A stretch of DNA of 11,813 nucleotides from Aquimarina sp. (GTDB lineage Bacteria > Bacteroidota > Bacteroidia > Flavobacteriales > Flavobacteriaceae), in assembly GCA_002697475.1 (NCBI GenBank), contig NZVW01000004.1, positions 1 through 11,813 on the forward strand. The letters run 5' to 3'. Positions within the stretch are counted from its first letter, which is position 1. Every line of letters starts with the position of its first letter. Below are positions 6,880 to 11,813 of the stretch, one piece after another. The notes under the pieces are model-generated. The model did not search any database. It was not told the origin of the DNA and saw only the letters and a list, made by a program, of their open reading frames with translations. The position numbers were made by a program, and so were the translations under genes.

Positions 6880-8149
6880 TCTTGTTCTGTGAATTTTTCG
6901 GTCTTTTCCCTCTATTGTTATTGTTGTTTCTTTTCTTTCGTTGATTTGAGGAACTATTTTGACGTTTACTCTCCTTAGGTTTAGCCTCAGTTGTATTACC
7001 AGCTTTAGCCGTAGTTTTCTTAGTTCTATTCTTTTTTCGATTTCTGTTGCGCTTCGGTTTAGTATCAAAACGTGTTAAACTATCCTGACCTACAACGTTT
7101 TCAAAATCAACTTTAGTATCTTCCATTAATTCTGAAGCGTATTCCTCCAGGCTGGCTACCTTTTCATTACTATTATTAGCTTCGATAATTTCTTTGGCAT
7201 CCTGTACAGAAATTTTATGCCAATGCATCCATTCTCCTTCATAGGCATACCATAAAAGACCTTTAAATATGTCTATTTTTTGGCAAACTGCTACGCCTTT
7301 TTCTGTTTGCAATTTTACATCTGTTTTAGGAAATTCTTTGAGCGCATCTACATAAGAATCCAGTTCGTAATTCAAACAACATTTTAGCTTGCCACATTGA
7401 CCAGCCAGTTTCTGAGGATTTAATGAAAGTTGTTGATATCTGGCAGCACTGGTGTTTACCGATCTAAAATCTGTTAACCAGGTGGAACAGCAAAGTTCTC
7501 TACCACAAGATCCGATACCACCAAGTCTGGCGGCTTCCTGTCTGAAGCCCACCTGGCGCATTTCGATACGAATATTAAACTCCTGAGCGTAGTCTTTGAT
7601 TAGTTGTCTAAAATCTACCCGCTCTTCTGCTGTATAATAAAAAGTTGCTTTGGAACCATCTCCCTGAAACTCGATATCTGATATTTTCATCTGAAGCTTA
7701 AGACGGATAGCAATCTCTCTCGCCCTTACCTTCATAGCTTCTTCTTTATCTCTGGCTCTTTGCCAAATATCGATATCTTTTTGTGAAGCCTTTCTATAAA
7801 TTTTCTTTACTTCTTCACTATCAACATCTACCTTTTTCTTTTTCATCTGTATCCTCACCAACTCCCCGGTAAGTGATACTATACCCACATCATGACCTGG
7901 CGTAGCTTCAGTAGCTACCACGTCACCTATACTTAAAGATAAGTTTTCAGTATTTTTGAAAAAGGCTTTCCTTCCATTCTTAAATCTTACTTCCACACAA
8001 GCAAAAGGAGCAACTCCCCCAGGTAAGGACATATTTGATAACCAATCAAAAACGGTTAACTTATTACATCCATCGGTACCACAGGTTCCATTATTTTTAC
8101 ATCCTTTTGGTTGTCCGTCTTTACCGGAAGAACAACTACTACAGCCCAT
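6866..8149 (-). CDS. ricT: RicT/YaaT-like PSP1 domain protein
   Basis: This 427-residue protein has the PSP1/RicT core: GGIGSCGRELCCSTWL (210-225), then SLNPQKLAGQCGKLKCCLNYE (242-262), with Cys215, 220, 221, 252, 257 and 258. In Bacillus subtilis RicT works with RicA and RicF in an iron-sulfur complex affecting RNase Y and mRNA maturation; no RicA or RicF gene is visible here. Two parts lie outside that core. An N-terminal cysteine-rich segment (Cys3, 6, 17, 23, 28) could bind a metal or cluster. A low-complexity basic tail (about 363-427, rich in Lys, Arg and Asn) looks suited to RNA or ribosome binding. The ATG at 8149 is preceded by AAGG. It overlaps gldH by 14 bases. The exact function in Bacteroidota is not settled by sequence. 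Confidence 0.88.
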   Translation of the reverse strand: MGCSSCSSGKDGQPKGCKNNGTCGTDGCNKLTVFDWLSNMSLPGGVAPFACVEVRFKNGRKAFFKNTENLSLSIGDVVATEATPGHDVGIVSLTGELVRIQMKKKKVDVDSEEVKKIYRKASQKDIDIWQRARDKEEAMKVRAREIAIRLKLQMKISDIEFQGDGSKATFYYTAEERVDFRQLIKDYAQEFNIRIEMRQVGFRQEAARLGGIGSCGRELCCSTWLTDFRSVNTSAARYQQLSLNPQKLAGQCGKLKCCLNYELDSYVDALKEFPKTDVKLQTEKGVAVCQKIDIFKGLLWYAYEGEWMHWHKISVQDAKEIIEANNSNEKVASLEEYASELMEDTKVDFENVVGQDSLTRFDTKPKRNRNRKKNRTKKTTAKAGNTTEAKPKESKRQNSSSNQRKKRNNNNNRGKRPKNSQNKNEKP

Positions 8150-8286
8150 ACATTGCCTTATATTGAAATTTGCCTATTGTTTACACAACAGCAAATACGA
8201 TTCTACACTTGCTAATTTTATAGCATCTTAATCGCTAAATATACTATGAAAATATAATACTCCATAGGATATTGAACGTTTTCCTG

Positions 8287-9318
8287 TCATTTTTTGTATA
8301 TCAAAGCTTCTGATCTTCCTTTTTTAAAAATTTTGTTACTGTTGTGCTGTCCTCTTCTCAGTGCTTTCTGCTCCTCGTAAGGCAGCCTGCTTATCTCAAG
8401 ACAATCTGTAGAACAACAGTTTTCCATTTTCTCTTTACACTCTTCACATTGTATGAACAATAAGTGACAAGCCTCATTAGCGCAATTTACATGGGTATCA
8501 CAAGGTTTACCACATTGGTGACAATTAGAAATAATATCATCACTAATTTTTTCAGCTCTACGATGATCAAAGACAAAATTCTTACCTAAAAACTTATTTT
8601 CGAGACCTTTTTCTTCTACCTGACGGGCATATTCAATTATACCTCCTTCAAGTTGATATACGTTTTTAAATCCCTTATGCTTATAATATGCACTGGCCTT
8701 TTCGCATCGAATTCCACCAGTACAGTACATTACTAATTTTTTATCTTCTTTATGATTTTTAAGATCCTCTTCAATAATATCCAGTGAGTCCCTAAAAGTA
8801 TCTACATCAGGTGTTACTGCATTTTTAAAATGCCCTATCTCACTTTCATAATGATTACGCATGTCCACTAAAACAGTATCCGGATCCTCTATTAGTGCAT
8901 TAAACATCTCCGCATCTACGTGCTGACCCTTATTTGTAACATCGAAGGTTTCATCATTTAATCCATCAGCAAGAATTTTATCTCTGACCTTTATCTTAAG
9001 CTTTAAGAATGATTTGTCATCCTGTTCTCTTGCAATATTGAGACGTATTCCTTCGAGGAACGATATGCTATCCATATGCTCCTTAAATTTTAAAAAATTT
9101 GGAGCAGGAACAGAAAGTTGAGCATTGATCCCCTCTTTAGCTACATAGATACGTCCTAAAACGTCTAATTCATTCCAATGGATAAATAAATGATTTCTGA
9201 AAATTTCGGGATTACCGATGTGTGCGTATTGATAGAAAGATAGCGTAAGCCGATCAAGACCGGCTTCCTCAATTAATGCTTCTCTTTCTTTAGCACTTAA
9301 TTTGTTATACAGTTGCAT
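8287..9318 (-). CDS. trhO: tRNA uridine(34) hydroxylase, rhodanese family (TrhO/YceA)
   Basis: This 343-residue protein matches the TrhO family, which hydroxylates wobble uridine 34 in tRNA without needing prephenate. The N-terminal ferredoxin-like part (FYQYAHIGNPEIFRNHLF; GRIYVAKEGINAQLSVP) precedes a rhodanese domain (about 133-240) with VDMRNHYESEIGHF and the catalytic loop YCTGGIRCEKASAY (198-211; active Cys199). VFDHRRAEKIS follows. The C-terminal region has ten cysteines between 266 and 306 (CHQC, CANEAC, CEEC, CC, C), a probable zinc-binding module. A strong promoter lies just upstream (9357-9388). No clear terminator separates it from ricT, 137 bases downstream, so some read-through into ricT is possible. 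Confidence 0.92.
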   Translation of the reverse strand: MQLYNKLSAKEREALIEEAGLDRLTLSFYQYAHIGNPEIFRNHLFIHWNELDVLGRIYVAKEGINAQLSVPAPNFLKFKEHMDSISFLEGIRLNIAREQDDKSFLKLKIKVRDKILADGLNDETFDVTNKGQHVDAEMFNALIEDPDTVLVDMRNHYESEIGHFKNAVTPDVDTFRDSLDIIEEDLKNHKEDKKLVMYCTGGIRCEKASAYYKHKGFKNVYQLEGGIIEYARQVEEKGLENKFLGKNFVFDHRRAEKISDDIISNCHQCGKPCDTHVNCANEACHLLFIQCEECKEKMENCCSTDCLEISRLPYEEQKALRRGQHNSNKIFKKGRSEALIYKK

Positions 9319-9356
9319 GCTATACCTACAATTTTAAGTTTAAAGAAATTAAAGTG

Positions 9357-9388
9357 CAAAGCTACTAATCCGTTAGGAATGTAGCAAA
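9357..9388 (-). promoter_or_regulatory. Bacteroidota-type promoter of trhO
   Basis: Read on the minus strand, TTTG (9388-9385) is followed by exactly 20 bases and then TAGCTTTG (9364-9357), a full match to the known Bacteroidota primary sigma consensus TTTG-N19/20-TAnnTTTG. Transcription would begin near 9350, giving a leader of about 30 bases before the trhO ATG. This is the best promoter match in the window. Confidence 0.72.
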
Positions 9389-9419
9389 CCTTTATACAAT
9401 TATACCATCTCTGTGCATA

Positions 9420-9454
9420 AAAAAATGCTTTAGGACGATCCTAAAGCATTTTTT
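9420..9454. terminator. Strong bidirectional hairpin terminator
   Basis: TGCTTTAGGA (9426-9435) and TCCTAAAGCA (9439-9448) are perfect 10-base arms around a CGA loop, flanked by six A on the left and six T on the right. It can therefore end transcription in either direction. The nearest annotated genes, trhO and recA, both start away from it, so neither needs it. It best fits as the end of a short minus-strand transcript from the 9515-9601 region. Confidence 0.85.
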
Positions 9455-9457
9455 GGG

Positions 9458-9518
9458 CTAATTCGTTAATAATAACTTTAACTTATTTTTATAAATCAAA
9501 TTATTTTAACGAAGCTAG
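9458..9518. repeat. Imperfect inverted repeat next to the terminator
   Basis: The left arm (9458-9475) contains TTCGTTAA and AATAA; the right arm (9501-9518) contains TTATT and TTAACGAA. Both arms are bounded by CTA/TAG. Apart from two one-base bulges and one mismatch the 18-base arms are complementary, around an AT-rich loop of about 25 bases. The right arm overlaps the stop codon of the 28-residue ORF, so in a minus-strand transcript this would be a 3' stem directly before the terminator hairpin. Confidence 0.6.
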
Positions 9519-9601
9519 CCACCTTCAACGATGCAGTTACTTACTGAAGTACCTGCACATGAATCAGGGTTATTTACTATGACTCTTTTAAGAAATTTCA
9601 T
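9515..9601 (-). CDS. Possible 28-residue two-cysteine peptide, unrecognised
   Basis: The minus-strand ATG at 9601 is preceded by AGAAGAAGGGATAGT, with AAGGG about 5 bases from the start, the clearest Shine-Dalgarno-like site in the window. The 28 codons end in TAG (9515-9517). The peptide starts MKFLKRVIVNNPDSC, has Cys15 and Cys23 eight residues apart, several Ser/Thr between them and a C-terminal Glu-Gly-Gly. The basic start followed by a Ser/Thr/Cys-rich end recalls small secreted or modified peptides. However, there is no obvious processing, transport or modification gene nearby, so this is inference. Two hairpins (9458-9518, 9420-9454) follow directly, giving it the shape of a complete small transcription unit. 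I do not recognise the family. Confidence 0.4.
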   Translation of the reverse strand: MKFLKRVIVNNPDSCAGTSVSNCIVEGG

Positions 9602-9647
9602 ACTATCCCTTCTTCTGGTTTTTGTTCTTGTTTGCTTTTCCCTGTAG
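9531..9647 (+). CDS. Possible hydrophobic small peptide, antisense to the 28-residue ORF
   Basis: ATG at 9531 opens 38 codons ending in TAG (9645-9647). An in-frame ATG at 9579 would give 22 residues (MTLLRNFILSLLLVFVLVCF, then SL), a single membrane-spanning segment after one Arg. A candidate promoter is TTG (9453-9455), 17 bases, TAACTTTA (9473-9480), but there is no good ribosome-binding site. Its pyrimidine-rich coding is the complement of the purine-rich leader of the minus-strand ORF, so its hydrophobicity may be a by-product. At most one of the two opposed ORFs is likely to be a translated gene, unless they form a toxin/antisense-type pair. Confidence 0.2.
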   Translation: MQLLTEVPAHESGLFTMTLLRNFILSLLLVFVLVCFSL

Positions 9648-9831
9648 ATACAACTATTCAAATTTGGTTGCGTTTAAAATTTATTTTTTTCTGAAAACAG
9701 AATTTGCCTATCAGGTTTTTGATCATCACTTTTGTTAATAATCAATTCAGAATCTTAGTGGTAACTCTGAAAAAGAAATACTACTTTAGCAAACATTATT
9801 TACGATATATCAACAAAGATTTAAAGAAGAA

Positions 9832-10839
9832 ATGAGTACGGAAAAAGATGCAAAATTAAAAGCGCTTAAACTTACCTTAGACAAACTTGATAAAGCCTAC
9901 GGTAAAGGCACCGTAATGAAGATGGGAGATAGTGCAGTACAGGAAGTAGACGTAATATCTACAGGGTCATTAGGTCTTGACCTGGCTCTTGGCGTAGGAG
10001 GTTATCCCAGAGGTAGAATTATAGAAATATACGGACCTGAATCATCAGGTAAAACTACACTTACTTTACACGCTATTGCAGAAGCTCAAAAAGCCGGAGG
10101 TATAGCGGCATTTATAGATGCAGAACATGCGTTTGACAGGTTTTATGCTCAAAAATTAGGAGTAGATATTGACAACCTGATTATATCTCAGCCAGACCAC
10201 GGTGAACAAGCACTGGAAATTGCGGATAACCTTATACGATCAGGTGCAATTGATATAATTGTTATTGACTCCGTAGCCGCTTTGACGCCTAAAAGTGAAA
10301 TAGAGGGCGAAATGGGTGATTCTAAAATGGGATTACACGCTAGGTTAATGTCTCAGGCATTACGTAAGTTGACCAGTACTATAAGCAAAACAAATTGTAC
10401 GGTAATATTCATTAACCAGTTAAGAGAAAAAATCGGAGTTATGTTCGGTAATCCTGAAACTACTACCGGTGGAAATGCTTTAAAGTTTTATGCATCTGTA
10501 AGATTAGACATTAGAAGGTCTGCACAAATCAAGGATAGCAGCAGTGAAGCTACGGGAAATAAGACTCGTGTCAAAGTGGTTAAAAATAAAGTTGCTCCTC
10601 CTTTTAGAACTGCAGAATTCGATATCATGTATGGAGAAGGAATCTCTAAGACCGGAGAAATTATTGATATAGGGGTTAATTACGAAATTGTCAAAAAGAG
10701 TGGTTCTTGGTTCAGCTACGAAGACACTAAACTTGGTCAGGGGCGTGATGCTGTTAAAACGCTGCTTAATGATAACCCTGAGCTTATGGAAGAGCTGGAA
10801 GGTAAAATTAAAGAGGCTATCAAAATCATTAACGAATAA
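9832..10839 (+). CDS. recA: Recombinase RecA
   Basis: This 335-residue protein is the DNA strand-exchange ATPase of homologous recombination and the DNA damage response. It shows Walker A GPESSGKTT (68-76), the Walker B strand IDIIVIDSVAAL (140-151), the RecA signature ALRKLTSTI (176-184), the loop 1 block EIEGEMGDSKMGLHARLMSQ and loop 2 INQLREKIGVMFGNPETTTGG (195-214). The C-terminal domain is short and ends KEAIKIINE, lacking the long acidic tail of E. coli RecA (352 residues). The ATG is preceded by AAAGAAGAA, a purine-rich site typical of Bacteroidota. It has its own terminator 24 bases after the stop, so it is probably monocistronic. Confidence 0.98.
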   Translation: MSTEKDAKLKALKLTLDKLDKAYGKGTVMKMGDSAVQEVDVISTGSLGLDLALGVGGYPRGRIIEIYGPESSGKTTLTLHAIAEAQKAGGIAAFIDAEHAFDRFYAQKLGVDIDNLIISQPDHGEQALEIADNLIRSGAIDIIVIDSVAALTPKSEIEGEMGDSKMGLHARLMSQALRKLTSTISKTNCTVIFINQLREKIGVMFGNPETTTGGNALKFYASVRLDIRRSAQIKDSSSEATGNKTRVKVVKNKVAPPFRTAEFDIMYGEGISKTGEIIDIGVNYEIVKKSGSWFSYEDTKLGQGRDAVKTLLNDNPELMEELEGKIKEAIKIINE

Positions 10840-10863
10840 TAACTTGTTAGAACTAAACATTTA

Positions 10864-10892
10864 AAATCCTGTCCTTTAGACAGGATTTTTTT
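10864..10892 (+). terminator. Intrinsic terminator of recA
   Basis: AAATCCTGTC (10864-10873) and GACAGGATTT (10879-10888) are perfect arms around a five-base loop and run into a T tract (to 10892). It begins 24 bases after the recA stop. Confidence 0.9.
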
Positions 10893-10975
10893 ATACCTTT
10901 TACGCAACCTCTACGTTAATGAATCATCTACTATAATAGATTATGATATATTAACCCCCGAAATTTTAATTTATA

Positions 10976-11395
10976 ATGAAACGAATAGCCTTTTTATTGA
11001 TACTGATAGTATTAGGGTTTTCGTCTTGTCTGGATGACAATAATGATAACATCCCTTTTTATTATGAGCTCATTCCTATTGAAGCAGTTGATATTCCGTC
11101 ACAATTCAATAGTGGAGAAACATATACTATTACCACCTCTTATTACAGGCCATCCGACTGCCATAGTTTTTCCGGGTATGAGTATGACAGGATAGGTAAT
11201 GAACGAACAGTATCAGTAGTAAACGTGGTTTTAGACCGTGTGGATTGTCAGGATCTTGAACAGCTTGATCTCATTGATGCTACTTTCGATTTTTTTGTAG
11301 GAAATGAAAGTTCATATACGTTTCGGTTTTGGAATGGAAGAAATGAACAAGGTGAAAATCAATTTATAACTGTAGAAGTGCCCGTAAATCAATAA
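10976..11395 (+). CDS. Small lipoprotein of unknown function
   Basis: This 139-residue protein starts with a lipoprotein signal peptide, MKRIAFLLILIVLGFSSC; the lipobox FSSC places the lipidated cysteine at residue 18. Directly after it comes LDDNNDN, an acidic stretch like the signals that send Bacteroidota lipoproteins to the cell surface, so outer-membrane surface exposure is a reasonable inference. The rest is beta-rich (SGETYTITTSYY; RTVSVVNVVLD; SSYTFRFWNG), with Cys62 and Cys91 able to form a disulfide, suggesting an immunoglobulin-like or similar sandwich fold. I do not recognise the family. The start lacks a Shine-Dalgarno site (AATTTATA precedes the ATG), usual for this phylum. The sigma factor gene begins 21 bases after its stop, so they are probably co-transcribed. 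Confidence 0.82.
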   Translation: MKRIAFLLILIVLGFSSCLDDNNDNIPFYYELIPIEAVDIPSQFNSGETYTITTSYYRPSDCHSFSGYEYDRIGNERTVSVVNVVLDRVDCQDLEQLDLIDATFDFFVGNESSYTFRFWNGRNEQGENQFITVEVPVNQ

Positions 11396-11416
11396 ATTAA
11401 ATATCAAATTAACTGA

Positions 11417-11813
11417 GTGAGTATCGATCAACTCATAAAAAGATGCAAAAAGCAGGAAAGCAAAGCACAGGAGCAATTATATAAGTTGTACTCCGGTAAA
11501 TTATTTTCGATATGTCTTAAGTATTGTAATGATTATGCTTCTGCAGAGGACACCCTTCAGGATTCCTTTATTACCATCTTCGAAAAAATCACTCAGTATA
11601 AGGCAAAAGGATCTTTTGAAGGCTGGTTAAAAAGAGTAACTATAAATACAGCTCTCCAGAGATACCGTAAACAAAAAGTATTTGACATTGTTAATGAAGA
11701 TTTAATTGAAGACACTGAAGTTGATATTATTGAGGATGAAATTTCATTAGACTTTCTATTAAAGCTCATCCAAGAGCTTCCTGACAGATATCGATTAGTA
11801 TTTAATTTATATG
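11417..11813 (+). CDS. ECF-type RNA polymerase sigma factor, cut by right edge
   Basis: The 132 visible codons match an ECF (sigma-70 family group 4) factor. Region 2 is clear: LYKLYSGKLFSICLKYCNDYASAEDTLQDSF (residues 21-51), followed by ITIFEKI, KGSFEGWLKRVTINTALQRYR (64-84). A short acidic linker (EDLIEDTEVDIIEDE, 94-108) leads to the start of region 4, LLKLIQELPDRYRLVFNLY (114-132), where the window ends. Start choice: an in-frame TGA (11414-11416) lies directly before a GTG at 11417 and there is no ATG in this frame before the conserved region, so GTG is the likely start. Its position 21 bases after the lipoprotein gene suggests one transcript. A partner anti-sigma factor, if any, would be beyond the edge. 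Confidence 0.92.
   Translation, partial: MSIDQLIKRCKKQESKAQEQLYKLYSGKLFSICLKYCNDYASAEDTLQDSFITIFEKITQYKAKGSFEGWLKRVTINTALQRYRKQKVFDIVNEDLIEDTEVDIIEDEISLDFLLKLIQELPDRYRLVFNLY

Larger units (their letters stand above)
9319..9831. other. 513-base intergenic region between trhO and recA
   Basis: From left to right this gap holds the trhO promoter (9357-9388), the bidirectional terminator (9420-9454), an inverted repeat (9458-9518), two opposed small ORFs (9515-9601 minus, 9531-9647 plus) and an AT-rich recA leader (9648-9831). Within that leader TACTTTAG (9782-9789) resembles the TAnnTTTG -7 element with TTTG replaced by TTAG, about 43 bases before the recA ATG; I see no matching TTTG 20 bases upstream of it. 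No LexA box of the CTGT-N8-ACAG type is visible. Confidence 0.6.

Noticed and set aside
6880..7068. N-terminal extension of the gldH reading frame (63 extra codons)
   Set aside because: The extension is basic low-complexity sequence antiphase to the ricT tail, and it would bury the lipoprotein signal peptide. The ATG at 6879 gives a proper signal and lipobox.
7956..8231. Plus-strand ORF of 91 codons opposite the ricT start
   Set aside because: It mirrors the Cys-rich ricT N-terminus; no ribosome-binding site or domain supports it.
8150..8286. Possible terminator or small ORF between trhO and ricT
   Set aside because: Only a weak CTATG/CATAG pairing and a 15-codon ORF are present; no T tract and no good promoter element could be found.
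10504..10860. Minus-strand ORF of 118 codons antisense to the recA 3' end
   Set aside because: It overlaps highly conserved recA and its product has no recognisable feature; a shadow frame.

Overview
The window looks like core chromosome from a low-GC member of the Bacteroidota, most likely a Flavobacteriaceae species. The evidence is a GldH gliding lipoprotein, a RicT/PSP1 protein directly upstream of it, lipoproteins with short signal peptides, an AT-rich base composition, and one promoter matching the Bacteroidota pattern (TTTG, 20 bases, TAnnTTTG). I see no phage, insertion sequence, CRISPR array, tRNA or rRNA.

Layout from left to right. The 5' part of a membrane sensor kinase-like gene (1-224, minus) runs off the left edge. 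It diverges from a gene for a fused double-ATPase ABC protein of the oligopeptide type (320-2017, plus), which ends in a terminator hairpin. A 541-base gap (2018-2558) holds that terminator, a second G-loop hairpin, a possible 33-residue basic peptide on the minus strand and the terminator of the next operon. A long minus-strand block follows, read from right to left: trhO (tRNA U34 hydroxylase), ricT, gldH, a class A penicillin-binding protein, then scoA and scoB (3-oxoacid CoA-transferase). ricT, gldH and the PBP overlap one another and look translationally coupled. scoA and scoB are 33 bases apart and share a terminator.

The 513-base gap between trhO and recA (9319-9831) holds a clear trhO promoter, a strong bidirectional hairpin terminator, a second large inverted repeat and two overlapping, opposed small ORFs. 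On the minus strand this is a 28-residue two-cysteine peptide with a good ribosome-binding site; on the plus strand it is a hydrophobic 38-residue peptide. recA follows on the plus strand with its own terminator. Next come an unknown small lipoprotein and, 21 bases after it, an ECF-type sigma factor cut by the right edge.

Functionally these are mostly housekeeping genes: recombination, tRNA modification, cell-wall synthesis, gliding/envelope biogenesis and ketoacid metabolism. The parts not explained by known families are the small-ORF and hairpin cluster before recA, the smaller one after the ABC gene, and the lipoprotein paired with the sigma factor.
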